A stretch of 64,000 nucleotides of DNA from Dillenia suffruticosa (GCA_033439265.1 JAVTVX010000031.1:10897501-10961500); one strand, 5' to 3'. Shown: positions 14,356-25,987, counted from the first letter of the stretch. Program-made: numbers and translations. The notes: generated by a model not told the origin, from the letters alone.

Positions 14356-14572
14356 CTGTACAAAAGACAGTGAAAAATGATGGCGGTTGTATTGATTGAT
14401 TGGAGCAGAGGCAGACGAGAGAGAGAGTAGAGAGAGAAAAAAGTAAAGCAGAGGCTGAAGCTTAGCCAGCAGCACAACCAGTAGTAGCAGAGAGAGAGGG
14501 AGGGAGGGAGGGAGGGAGAAGTGCGAGTGCTTATACGCCATTTTTTTGGTTTTTCGATTTCAACGGAAACAA

Positions 14573-15078
14573 ATGAATCAAAAAGAACTCCAAATTATAT
14601 TTCTTCACTTCTCCTGAAACCAGAGCTTCGTTTCAAGATCTTCTCTTGCAATAATTCCACCAATCAGAGCTCCTTCCTACTACTTGCTTGCTAGATCTAG
14701 GGTTTTGTTCTTTTCTGTTTTGATCTGCCGGTTTCTGAGCTTCGATTTGGGGATTTTGTGTTGGAATGAAGTGTTAGAAATTATAGCTTGATGAAGGAAT
14801 ATGTGTTAAAAGATTTAAGGGTTTGGGTTAGGGTTTTGAAGATCAGAAGCGGATGAGGCTGAAATCGAAAAAGCTCTGTTGTGGAAGTGGGTTTGGTTGA
14901 GCTTTAGAAAAGCTCTAAAAAGTGAAAGTGAAAAGTGCATTTGATGTTTTGATGGGTTTTGGGGTTTGGAATTGAAACTATGGTGGTTCTAAGTGTGGAG
15001 GAAGTTGAAGAGAAGGTTGTCGTTTGTTGGAGAGAATTTGTGGGTTTGGAAAAATTTGTGCTTGATTCTTGGCGTTAA
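14573..15078 (+). promoter_or_regulatory. Upstream ORF cluster in the ARF6 leader
   Basis: Several short reading frames precede the ARF6 start at 15,158 with no visible intron: 14,573-14,617 (14 codons), 14,791-14,856 (21 codons), 14,853-14,900 (15 codons, overlapping the previous stop), short ones around 14,944-14,975, and 14,980-15,078 (32 codons). The last is out of frame with the main ORF and ends 79 bases before it. Upstream ORFs in ARF mRNAs (ETT, MP) are known to repress translation and make it depend on reinitiation factors such as eIF3h and RPL24. The same is inferred here, provided transcription starts before 14,573. Confidence 0.55.
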
Positions 15079-15157
15079 CACTGATTTTGGATCTAAATAA
15101 GTTTGTTTGGGGGGTTCTTTTTGAAGTAGTTTGAAGATTTTGTTGAATTAGTGGTAA

Positions 15158-15290
15158 ATGAGGCTCTCTTCAGCTGGATTTACTCCCCAGCCGCAGGAAG
15201 GTATGACTTTTGTTGCTTTAATTGATTGTATTGTTTCTGGGTTTTCCTTTTTTCTCTGGCCTAATGTAGGATTTTATGCGTGTGTGTGTA

Positions 15291-15331
<41 letters not shown>

Positions 15332-18300
15332 ATGCTTCTTCCATTAGATGTAGGTCCTAAATTCTTGAATGTTCTCTCCTTAAGTCAACTTTGTTCGAGA
15401 AGAGTCAAATTTAGCAAGCTCAGCTGCTGGAAGAATCACAACTCTCCGTCTCTCTGGGTTGTGTTGTATTTGCTTTAATCGGTTTTGTTTGTCAATTTTA
15501 TTTGAGGCTTGGTACTTCTTTTCTCCTGTCAAAGTGGACTTACTTAAATTTTTACTAATATTTATTAAATCTAGTATTTAGGCGCTCCTTTTTTTTTGTG
15601 GAAACTGATCTTAAGGATTATTAGTCTACTTTGGACTTAACTCATTTTCTCAGAGTATTGTGTTTTTGGAGGTCTCTCATCATGACATGTAATAATCCTT
15701 TTTTTTTTAGTCTGTGTCATGGAATCAGTGCCAAAGGTCATTATTTCTAAGATTTATGGAAAAGAATTTGTCTGACCTGGTATGAGAGAAGATCTTTACA
15801 TATGGAAAAGTCTCTATCATTGATTTGTACAATTGGGCTTGGTTTTGGACTTGGGAGCCTTTTATTTATTTATTTATTTATTTATTTTCATTTTTGAGAG
15901 AGAATCTGATCAGCGTGGGAAATAACATTTGCAGGGGAGCAGAGATGCTTGAACTCTGAACTTTGGCATGCTTGTGCGGGTCCTCTGGTTTCTCTACCTG
16001 CAGTTGGAAGCCGTGTTGTGTATTTTGCTCAAGGTCACAGTGAGCAGGTCGGTATATAACGACAAATAGCACGAATTGGGTGGCCGACTACTTCAAGCCA
16101 CACTGCATGTCTTGATGGGAACCACATGTTCTTCAGTACAAAAAATTATGAAATTTATGCTATTGCATTTCCACTGGGTTTCATTTATGATCTACTCGGT
16201 TTTAGCTGTTTACTTGATGATGGTGATGCTTACAACATGGTCTGAAGTCATGGATCTTACTGTTATTGATGTAGGTTGCTGCGACGACCAACAGAGAGGT
16301 GGATGCTCATATTCCTAATTATCCAAGCTTACCCCCACAACTTATCTGTCAGCTTCACAATGTGACCATGCATGTAATACATGTTTACTTTCGTTTCTCC
16401 TAGTTTATAAACCTTCATAGGCTGTCCTGTAAATGCTCAAAATCTCTCTTCTTCAGGCAGATGTAGAGACAGATGAAGTGTACGCTCAGATGACCTTGCA
16501 ACCACTGAGCCCGGTATGCTATTCCCCCCCCCCCCCTTTTGGGGTTTGTGGTGGGGCTGGATTGTTGAATATGTACTATGGTATCTGTTCTTACCATGCT
16601 TTGCCCTTTTACTACAGCAAGAACAAAAGGATCCATACATTCCAGCAGAGCTAGGAGCTCCAAGCAAACAGCCAACAAACTATTTCTGTAAAACTTTGAC
16701 TGCTAGTGACACAAGCACTCATGGAGGATTTTCTGTGCCTCGCCGGGCAGCTGAAAAAGTGTTTCCTCCATTGGTATTTTCATACACTTCTTAATACTAT
16801 TTCTTGAATGGACTTTTTTGTTACTTAAATGTTTTGTTTGCACAGATTTTATTTCTGATGCCACTCATTTGGACTACAGGACTTTTCCCAGCAACCTCCA
16901 GCCCAGGAGTTAATTGCAAAGGATCTTCATGATAATGAATGGAAATTCAGACATATTTTTCGTGGTGAGTTGTTGAAGGTCTTTTGGGAATTTGACGAGG
17001 ATGCGAGATTCTAAGCATGGACTTTTGGTTCATTCCTTCTTATGGTCTTCCCATCCATTCTTTTCTATGATTTTAGTCATTACATCATTAACTTGTTAAG
17101 CATCATTAACTTGTTAAGTCGGCCTTTTCTTTTTCCTTTGCTTGGTGGCTCGAAGTTGCCAAGTAATTTCTCATATTATTGGTTCTTGCACAATGAGTTT
17201 CTTCTTTAAAGTAACTAGGTTTGAAAATCATGTGCCTACTATACTTTCCTGGCTACCTCATTCAGTTCTTGAAATTGTCCCTCGAAGTGAAGCTATGACA
17301 AGTAAAGTGAACTTCCATAAAATCTGCTATAACAGTAATGCATGCAAGCGCATAACTTTTATGCCTTATAAGTCTAGAATTGTCATTTGTTGTGCGTACA
17401 AAATTGATGAAGAGGCCCTTCTTTCTGTCGGTATGGGTCCTCTGCTCATTAGTGTGGAGGCCTGTAATCTTCTCTTCTGTTTGTTCGAACTGCCGATACT
17501 GCATTCTAAAAACTTGCAGTGAGATAAGCTGTGTGATAAATTGTAGCTTTATTGAAGAGTGATACCGTTTACAATGGAAGAATTTGGCCAAACAATCCAG
17601 TCTTGAAATTAATTGGCATGTTTAAATGTTGCTTCTTTTCTGTCCAATTTTGTGGAGACTGGTTGAAGTGTAACAATTATTATTTCCATTTTCCAACAAG
17701 ACAATTTGAAATTTGCTCGATGTTGTATTGATGTTTTGATTTTTTTTTATATTATTTTTCTTATTTTGTTTCAAAGAAGTTGCTTATATTATGGTGTTAT
17801 CTTTGCAATCTTCTTGTTGGTTAGTCTCCTGTTTGAGTGGGTTATTTATTGGTGCTGGGGTAAGCACCACCCTGTTTGTCAAAGGTCCAACCTATGTGAT
17901 TGTTGAAAGCATTTTTACTTTTGAGCGCCTGTAGAGGTATCTCAATGGATAGGGTTCAGTGAATGGTGTAGATAATGATAAACAGTATTTGAAGATTGAT
18001 TTTAGTTTTTGCATTGCAGGCCAGCCGAAGAGGCATCTTCTTACAACAGGATGGAGTGTCTTTGTTAGTGCTAAAAGACTTGTGGCTGGTGATTCAGTCA
18101 TATTTATATGGTACATTGCTTGTCTTTAGTATTGATTTCTTACAGAACTTACCCCATAATTCTGTTTCTGAGTAGAAATGCATTTAGCAATCTGTTCCTT
18201 GACTGAGATCTGGTATTGTTGTTTCTTATCGTCTCTAATGGCTTCTAAGAACATCGAATCCAATAATGTATAAGTATCCACTGTTGACGCTATTTTGCAT

Positions 18301-21300
18301 GGTTATAGGTTAAGAAAGGATGTAAATTGGCATGAGAAATATCATGTGTTCTGATTGTTTTGGGCTGCACTACTGTCTTTTTATGCAAATACTCGATATA
18401 TATAATTAATCTGCTCATAAATTACATGCTGAATGGTCTTTTTTAGCCAATAAAAGAGGCGAATATTTTTTATCTTCTTATGTATTGTACAATTTGTTTA
18501 TATGCACTTCTCTATCAGGAATGAAAAGAATCAACTACTGCTTGGTATCCGGCGTGCTAATCGGCCTCAAACAGTGATGCCATCATCTGTTTTATCAAGT
18601 GATAGCATGCACTTGGGACTTCTTGCTGCCGCAGCTCATGCTGCAGCAACAAATAGTCGCTTCACCATCTTTTACAACCCGAGGTGGTAATTCGTGCTAG
18701 TTTAAAAATAGTCAAATATGGGGTATCTCTATTTTCTAATGCATATCTGCATGTATTCAGGGCTAGCCCATCTGAATTTGTTATTCCCCTGGCCAAGTAT
18801 GCTAAAGCTGTGTATCATACTCGGGTTTCTGTTGGAATGCGTTTCCGGATGCTGTTTGAAACAGAAGAATCAAGTGTTCGCCGGTAGGTTTGGTCCTTTG
18901 AGTCATCATGATTGGCATTTTCTTCTACTTCTTTCTTGGTGTGTGAAGGAGTTTTGAAGGAAGGGGTGGTGTAATTTTAAACCTTGTGTGATTGTCATTA
19001 CATGTTGGCCAGATACGATTGCTAACAATCTCTTTTCTGGTTTTGCCCATTGGCTTAAGAGACTAGGGTTGGGTACTTGAAAGTAATACTACTGGATTTC
19101 TGAACTAACTTAAAAGAGACAGTGACCTATACTTTGATAATAATTTGCCTAAAATAAGTTGGCATCATAATTTTAAGATTGCTATTTTCTTTAAAGAAAG
19201 AACAATTCCTATTCGCATCATAAATGTGGACAATATATTGTTTGGGAGCAACATTCCTGCTTAACTTGTATATTGAGAGATCTTCTATTTGTTATATTTC
19301 TATTCTAATTAGAAGGCAAAGAACATGTCTGCCTTTGTTGTTCGTATGTATATGCGATACCTTGAGGCTGCTTACCTGTGTTTAACTTGGAGTACTATTC
19401 TGGTGTTATGTTGTATTCCTATTTATCTATTAGTGGCTTAGGTTTTTGTTATTATTATTATTATTATCTTTCTTCTACAGCTACATGGGCACAATAATGG
19501 GCATAAGTGATTTAGATCCAGTTCGATGGCCAAATTCGCATTGGCGCTCAGTGAAGGTACGCTCAAATCTCTGGTGATAATACTGCTCATATTTCTTATA
19601 AATGTCTTTTTCCATGGAAATAGGTCACGTAGTTGGTCATGGCTCTGTTACTAATACATTTAATTGCAATATTCTGTACCTATTTATTGTTACTGATGAA
19701 GCATGGCGCTGAATTTTAAAACTTTACGTAGGTTGGATGGGATGAATCCACTGCTGGAGAGAGGCAGCCTAGAGTGTCTTTGTGGGAAATTGAACCACTA
19801 ACAACATTTCCTATGTATCCCTCTCCTTTTCCTTTTAGACTTAAGAGGCCATGGCCAGTGGGACTGCCACCTTTTAATGGTATTGTTTTTCAATTGAGCT
19901 TGGATATTCGGAGAGTTAATATTTAGAGTTAATATTTAGAGTTAATAATTTATAGTATTACATTTTCTTGTTGACGTAGGCAATGATGATCTAGGAGTGA
20001 ATTCTCCCCTTATGTGGCTCCGGGGAGATAATGGAGATCGTGGATTTCAATCTCTCAACTTTCAGGGAGTTGGTGTCACACCCTGGATGCCGCCAAGGCT
20101 CGACGCTTCTATGCTTGGTTTGCAAACAGATATGTATCAAGCAGTGGCTGCTGCTGCACTTCAGGAGATGAGGGCTGTCGATCCCTCAAGACCAGCTCCT
20201 CCGCCCCTTTTGCAATTCCAGCAACCTCAAAATCTCCCCAGCAGGTCTACTAGTATTATGCAGTCCCAAATGCTGCAGCAGGCCCAGCCTCAGAATTCGT
20301 TTCTTCCAAGCATTCAAGAAAACCAGTCCTCAACCCAATCTCAATCTCAAAGTCGACTTCAGCAACAATTGCAGCATCAGCACTCCTTTAATAGCAACAG
20401 TAGTAACAATAACAACAATCAACAGCAGTTGTCCCAGCCACCATCATCTCAGCAGCTGCCACAACAACAACAGAAGCAGCAACTAGCTGATCAACAGCAG
20501 GTGCCAAATGTTCTCTCTGCCTTGTCCCAGTTTGCTTCAGTTTCTCAAAGCCACTCCCCTTCTTTGCATACTGTATCTTCACTGTGCCAACAGCAGAGTT
20601 TTTCTGACTCGAATGGGAACCTTGTGGCCAGCCCTATTGTGTCTCCTTTACACAGTCTTTTGAATCCATTCCCTCAGGACGGAGGTCCTCAACTGCTCAG
20701 TTTGCCTAGGACCACACCAGTTCCAGCTTCTGCTGCATGGGCACCAAAGCGGGTAGCAGTTGAACCTCTTTCATCTGGAGCATCTCAATGTATTCTGCCT
20801 CAAGTAGAGCAGCTTGGTGCACCCAATTCAAATATATCGCCAAATTCCATTTCGTTGCCGCCTTTTCCTGGTAGAGAGTGCCCCATAGACCAAGATGGAA
20901 GCACTGATCCGCATAGCCATCTTTTGTTTGGAGTAAACATAGACTCGACTTCCCTTTTAATGCAGAACGGATTGACAGGCCTCCGAGGAGTTGGTAGTGA
21001 TAGTGATTCCACAACCTTACCTTATGCCTCCACCAATTTCATGAGTACCACTGGCAATGATTATTCTGTAAATCCAGCAATGACTCCCTCAAGTTGTGTT
21101 GATGAATCGGGTTTTCTGCAGTCTCCTGAAAATGTGGGACAAGTGAACCTACCAATGAGAACCTTCGTTAAGGCAAGTCTACAATTTCTGATCTGCATCT
21201 TTTGTGTTCCCTTTCATTCATTCGTTTTGTAATAGCATTTTCTTTTAAATCTGCTGTTAGATGGGATTCTTCTTGCAATGTCTGTAGTCTGTTCTTTTTA

Positions 21301-22148
21301 TGGCAGTGCTGTAACCTATGGCCATGCGTAGCTTTCCTTGGTTGATCTTAATTGCTATCGATGACAGGTCTACAAGGCGGGATCCTTTGGGAGATCACTG
21401 GATATTACAAAGTTCAGCAGCTACCAAGAATTACGCAGTGAGCTTGCTTGCATGTTTGGCCTTGAAGGCCAATTGGAGGACCCTCTGAGATCAGGCTGGC
21501 AGCTTGTATTTGTTGACCGGGAGAATGATGTGCTTCTCCTTGGAGATGACCCATGGCCGTAAGTTCTGATCTTTTCTATATCTGTTATGATGGAATCTGA
21601 AGGACTCTCCCACAGATTAGAGTATCGTTGCTATCATATGCAGGATACAAATTGAATGTATTTATTGCAGTTGACCCGTGTGTGTGTGTGTCAGAACCCA
21701 TTGTGCTTGATGAATGAATAAATATAGTTTTACAATATATAGATATAATTCAGCAAATCACAGCCTCGGAGGACCACAGCATGGTAACCTAGCAATTGGC
21801 TGGTTGCATGTACTCATTTCTCTCTTTTGAGCTATCTGCATGTTCATGTAATCCATTTTTTTTCCATTTTTTTACAAACTCTAAACCTGTTGTTGCTGTT
21901 CTACCGAAAAGGTTGTGAGCAATCCTAACATGTTTAATGCTTCTAATTCCAGGGAGTTTGTGAATAGTGTGTGGTGTATTAAGATACTCTCACTACAGGA
22001 AGTGCAGCAGATGGGAAAGCAAGGAATGGAGCTTCTGAACTCTGTTCCCATTCAGAGGCTTTCCAACAACAGTTGTGATGACTATGGGAGTAGACAGGAC
22101 TCAAGAATGAGCACTGGGATTACTTCGGTGGGGTCTCTTGACTACTGA
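15158..22148 (+). CDS. ARF6: Auxin response factor 6 (ARF6), transcriptional activator
   Basis: Nuclear transcription factor that binds auxin-response elements and activates auxin-induced genes when Aux/IAA repressors are degraded. Coding exons: 15158-15200, 15935-16047, 16275-16373, 16457-16513, 16618-16773, 16880-16964, 18020-18110, 18519-18683, 18761-18883, 19481-19556, 19732-19879, 19980-21172, 21368-21558, 21953-22148. All phases join without a break into 911 residues, close to Arabidopsis ARF6 (about 930). The start MRLSSAGF is the ARF6 N terminus. Domains: dimerisation region, then B3 from about residue 127 ([20 protein letters not shown]) to 229, ARF/Auxin_resp domain about 253-335, a Q-rich activator region 386-780, and a C-terminal PB1 from [13 protein letters not shown] (781) with the acidic [14 protein letters not shown] patch (about 833-846). 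The Q-rich middle marks the activator class (ARF5/6/7/8/19). Oddities: Ala46 where the motif is usually YFPQGHSEQ, an atypical GTCGGT donor after exon 2, and a GC-AG intron 12. The gene looks intact. Confidence 0.97.
15281..15327. repeat. (TG)n(AG)n microsatellite in ARF6 intron 1
   Basis: TG repeats to 15,300 followed by AG repeats to about 15,327. They begin about 80 bases after the first splice donor. Confidence 0.95.
21173..21367 (+). other. GC-AG intron (intron 12) of ARF6
   Basis: Exon 12 must end at AAG (21,172), giving TFVK, to join [10 protein letters not shown] in exon 13. The intron therefore starts GCAAGT and ends CAG. AAG|GCAAGT matches the strict consensus of GC-AG introns. No GT donor in reach keeps the frame. 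The intron separates the activator region from PB1. If retained, translation reads 19 intron codons and stops at 21,230-21,232, removing PB1. Confidence 0.9.
21487..21507 (+). promoter_or_regulatory. miR167 target site in ARF6 mRNA
   Basis: The 21-nt stretch in exon 13, containing ATCAGGCTGGCAGCTTG, is complementary to miR167 with mismatches near the two ends and at position 8. It matches the known ARF6/ARF8 target as I recall it. It encodes LRSGWQLV within PB1. In Arabidopsis this site directs cleavage of ARF6/8 mRNAs in ovules, anthers and roots. The central CTGGCAGC pairing is intact, so regulation is expected to be conserved. Confidence 0.93.
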
Positions 22149-22330
22149 GATATTTAACCAGTTAAGATACATTCTCTCTTTTGTAATATTAGCTTCTCTT
22201 CGGACTTTATTATGGTAGGAAGGGGTGGCTGTTTCTAGCTTTAGTTCATATATTAGCTATACTGTAATTATGGATGATTGTATCTCTGTTTTCTGTGCCA
22301 AGGGCAATACATACAAATCATATTTATTAG
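22149..22330 (+). other. ARF6 3' untranslated region (approximate)
   Basis: T-rich sequence after the TGA stop. No perfect AATAAA is present, so the end is only a guess, near the ATACATACAAATCATATTTATT stretch at about 22,310. Confidence 0.4.
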
Positions 22331-23463
22331 GAAAACTATTGTGACAATAGCAGTTTGATTTTAATCTTCCTGCAACCCAATTATGATAGGAATGACATCG
22401 ATCACTGGCATTGACTTACACTCGTGTGTCTGACCTGTTTGGTTGTGATATGAAAATTTTAAATACCCATCAATCCCTGGGAAAGATTTTAGTTGCCTGC
22501 CATATGGCCCACCTGGATGCTCTGAAGCATCCTCCATCTTGGAAATGGTGTCTCCAATATTTTACGTGGAGAAACTTACACCTGCATTATACTAATATTT
22601 TGTTTAGTCTTTCCAGGTTAAACTTGAATCGCATGAGCAACCTAATTATTCCGGTAGAATTTCAAGCCATTTGTGAATTACTTCCCTAGTGTGGTAGCTT
22701 CCTCATAAACGGCTAGTGGTCCTTTTGGTTTCCTGTAATAATTGATCAGGTCTCTTTGATGGGCTCCAAGGACTCATTTCCATGTTTCTTAGAAAAGGCT
22801 TCCACTATGTTGTCGATATTGCCAGAATCCACTACTGTTCTCACACTTTTTTCTCACGTTGCTTTTTGACAAGCAAAGTACTTGAGATGAAAGCACTTGA
22901 TTAAATGTCTGCTGTGGTTTTAAACGTAGTGCTTTGTCCATGAGTCTCATCAGGTCCCTTTTGGTATGGAAAGGGGGAATAAAGTCTTTTTTGGAGGCTA
23001 ACTCGTTTTTTCTCCACACTAGGTTTTAGGTTTACCAACTTATTCGTCTCGGTCGTCTCGGTTGTCTCGGTCGATAGTCTTGATTCAATGGGAGGAGGGG
23101 TGGCTTTAACCTTTTCGAGGTGGGATATGAAAGGTTCGTGTCATTGGAAGGGGTGGGGCAGCAACTAAGGATGGAAAGTTGACAAGGCAGGGCACTATCA
23201 GACAATAAGGCCATTACCAAACCCCCCCCCCCCCCCCAAGAGAGAAACCATAGCCTCCACCATCTCCCTTTCCTTGGTGCTTTTAGGGCTTTTATATCCC
23301 TTTAAACTTCATGAACATGTGATTTGTGTGATTAGACATCAATGGACTATGCTTTTACCCACCTTAATCATCTTTTAGTCCTGTTCCTTGTGCGGGTGCG
23401 CTAGTGTGCGTGTGTTAATGGAAGATGGGATAGGCCATCTTGTTTTTGTTTAACATGTGAATT
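22331..23463. other. Intergenic region between ARF6 and the SINE cluster
   Basis: No supported gene. It holds a short tandem GTCTCGGTC array near 23,047-23,073 and a run of 17 C at about 23,222-23,238. Confidence 0.55.
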
Positions 23464-23692
23464 GTGCATGGTGCACTTTTCTTTTTTTTTGATCTTCTGG
23501 ACTTGGTTCACTGTTGAGTATCCGGAGCTTTGATCCGATTAATCTCGGTCGAGCTGCTGTCGGGTTCCAATCGGAAGGGAGTTCTCGTAACGTCGTTTTT
23601 GTCACTACCAAGATTCGAACCCAACTTCTTGGTGTAGGGTGTTAGTGTCCTTCCCATTAGACCAACGAATATTAGTGCATGGTGCACTTTTC
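23464..23692 (-). mobile_element. tRNA-derived SINE with perfect 18-bp target duplication
   Basis: The 18-bp sequence GTGCATGGTGCACTTTTC occurs at 23,464-23,481 and again at 23,675-23,692, bounding a 193-bp body on the minus strand. Reading that strand, the body has an A box (TTGGTCTAATGGGAAGG), then about 35 bases later a B box (GGGTTCGAATCTTGG), the tRNA-like RNA polymerase III promoter. It ends in an A-rich tail (the TTTTTTTTT of the plus strand just after 23,481). It encodes no protein and would have used LINE enzymes to move. Its right-hand duplication overlaps that of the next SINE. Confidence 0.8.
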
Positions 23693-23930
23693 ATGTCACC
23701 AACGTGGGTTGGCTCGACTGGATCTAGGATTGAGTTTTCTTAAGCATGATCGAGATTCGATTCCAGTTAGGAGTATCGGGTCTTCATGTGTATGGAGCGT
23801 TTCTCGTTAGGAGACCTGTCATCCGAAAATGAGTCATTGCAACTGTCGATCCGGATTAGTTAGGGCGGAATCCCGGATATCGAGTGATGTTCAAGATATG
23901 GTACAAAAAAAAAATGACTTTTCATGTCAC
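23686..23930 (+). mobile_element. Second tRNA-derived SINE, head to head with the first
   Basis: ACTTTTCATGTCAC occurs at 23,686-23,699 and 23,917-23,930 and bounds a 217-bp body. An A-box-like TTGGCTCGACTGG lies near 23,708 and a B-box-like GAGATTCGATTCC near 23,751. The 3' end reads TGTTCAAGATATGGTAC and runs into poly-A. The left duplication overlaps the right duplication of the minus-strand SINE at 23,464-23,692 by seven bases (ACTTTTC), so the second insertion happened beside or within the first element's target duplication. Confidence 0.8.
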
Positions 23931-25764
23931 TTTTGGTCCGGTCCAACTTCTGTTGTAACTGGATTTGGTAGATGTGTATTTCTTTTTAAATGCTGGGTGG
24001 GGGCCATCCTTGTGAAGTTTGTGTTCTCCAAACCAATGTCAATTTGGATGAATTTTGAGGATTTAGAATGTGGACAAACGTTGGGATCCAAATTTAATCA
24101 GAAAATGTGAGATAAAGAAACATAAGAGATAATTACATATTCAATCGATAGTCAGTCTAATGGAATAGAATATTAGATCCTTTATCAAATTTTGAATTCA
24201 AAATTTGATAATGAAAAAAATTACGCAAGACATGACTCCGGATATTAGTGGTGAGAATTACCCCCAAAAAAAAAAGGGAGACTCCTGTGTACCAAAAAAA
24301 ATGGTTGATGATGGAATCTTAGTAAGAACAAAATATTCTCTCTCTCTCTCTCTGAGATGAAGGTAGGACTCGGACCTACGAATGGCAAATCTTAACCTAG
24401 AGTGTTTAGGTTCATGGTCAAAATCAGATTTTGATTCAATTTTTCTTATTTTATCTCCTATTTTATTAACACTTACAAATATATTATAACAGTATAATAA
24501 TTGGTCCATTTTATATAGGTATATCATAAAAGCAATAAAAATAACATAATTCACATAAAAATAAATTATATTTTAATACATTGCATTATGATGTGCCAAG
24601 TGAATAATAAGCATAACAACAATTAGGACTCGATGTTGATTATTTTAACAAAACCAAATGATATAATCATCAAGTCACACCCATTCAAATGACCAGAAAA
24701 ATTACATCAATTGACCCTAATCCCATTAAAGATTTTTCAGATCATAGGAGTTCAGGTATTTAGGTTCGCATCACAAGATTTTAGACATGACCCTAAATTT
24801 TAAAGTCGGGAATGGCGGACTTCTGAAACCTTTCTGGTCCTGTGAATGAATGATATTTTGCAGACAAGAATTGATATGTAATTTCATGATGCAATGAAGC
24901 TTGATTTTGGTACTAACTTATGCAACTGGGGTTATGGGAAAAAAGTACCCTGAGAGAGTTTGTCTGCCGCAAGTGGGTATATCTGCCCTTGGGTTGAAAG
25001 TACAGAGGGAGGAAGATGCTTAAAATGGCCATTGGCACAAGGGAAAGAGCGGTGGAGGGAAGTGCTAGCATGGAGGTTAGAGGCATTCAAACCTGTAAAG
25101 GATAATCAGTTAATTAAAGGATAATTTGTTGGCTTAATTAAGGAATAGATCAAAGCTGCTTATTATTGAATAGGTTATTCATATGTCAACATCCTTTCAA
25201 AATCAAATCAGCTTTATTAAAGCAAAGGCAGATAGGCTTTTGTCCTCCTTTTTCTTAATTTTGTCTTATTTTTACCTAATAAAAAATTTATCACTTTTCA
25301 AAATATTATAATATTTTTTTTCTATAAATAACTACGGTGGTCATCATGCCAATTAATTTTGGTAATAAAGCCAACCTCTGCCTGAAGGACCCCCTGGTTC
25401 CAAGAGAATCACCACTCTGTTGTAAACATAATATATTTATATTACCAAGCTTCTTTAAATTGAATTATTAAACTAAAAGTTTTGAGTTTGAGTTCTAAAA
25501 ATGATAAAAAAGAATTTGAAAAAGTCAACTCCTAAAATGACTCTCACAGTGCTCAAACGAACCGTGGGTCCAATAACAAAGCATTATACTCTTTTAACCA
25601 AAATCTTGATTTTGAGTATTGAAAAGAGACTTTTATCTATTTAAACCAGATTAGTCAAAATTTCGGATATCTATGGTCAAGTAAAAAAAAATAATATTTC
25701 ATATTTTATTGATTAGAAATTTTCTAAAAGGATTATTTTGCAGCCATACAAGTTGACTACCGAA
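23931..25764. other. Intergenic region, no supported gene
   Basis: AT-rich, with a short CT run near 24,337-24,352 and two worn SINE-like stretches (about 24,130-24,270 and 25,440-25,700). No conserved reading frame. Confidence 0.5.
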
Positions 25765-25987
25765 AATTGTTTTCGCATACCAACACTTGTTGACATAGGT
25801 AAGAAGACACATTCGTCTTTTAAGCAAGTCGAGAGTTCGACTCCCCCTGGACACGAAAAAAATAATATTTGGAGATCTACCCCGGTCGGGCCCTACAACG
25901 ATCGCTCCAGATTAGTAGGAATGAAACTCCAGACACCACGGATGGTGGCCAAGCCAAGGTACCAAAAAAAAAGAATTGTTTTCGCAT
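25765..25987 (+). mobile_element. tRNA-derived SINE with perfect 14-bp target duplication
   Basis: AATTGTTTTCGCAT flanks the element at 25,765-25,778 and 25,974-25,987. The 195-bp body has a B box (GAGAGTTCGACTCCCC) near 25,828 and a weaker A box (GACATAGGTAAGAAG) near 25,791. It ends GGTACC followed by about nine A. The pristine duplication suggests a fairly recent insertion. Confidence 0.8.

Noticed and set aside
16076..16318. Open frame inside ARF6 intron 2 and exon 3
   Set aside because: It runs out of frame over a verified ARF6 exon and has no protein resemblance.
17142..17591. Open frames on both strands in ARF6 intron 6
   Set aside because: They lie wholly inside a 1,055-bp intron and look like chance. 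No known domain.
20388..21014. Minus-strand frames opposite ARF6 exon 12
   Set aside because: They are antisense shadows of the Gln-rich coding exon.
23600..23670. Possible tRNA gene on the minus strand
   Set aside because: Boxes A and B are present, but the body extends about 190 bp and ends in poly-A with an 18-bp duplication, so it is a SINE.
25800..25860. Possible tRNA gene (B-box-like GTTCGACTCC)
   Set aside because: No cloverleaf with acceptor and anticodon stems could be drawn. Target duplications and a poly-A tail show a SINE.
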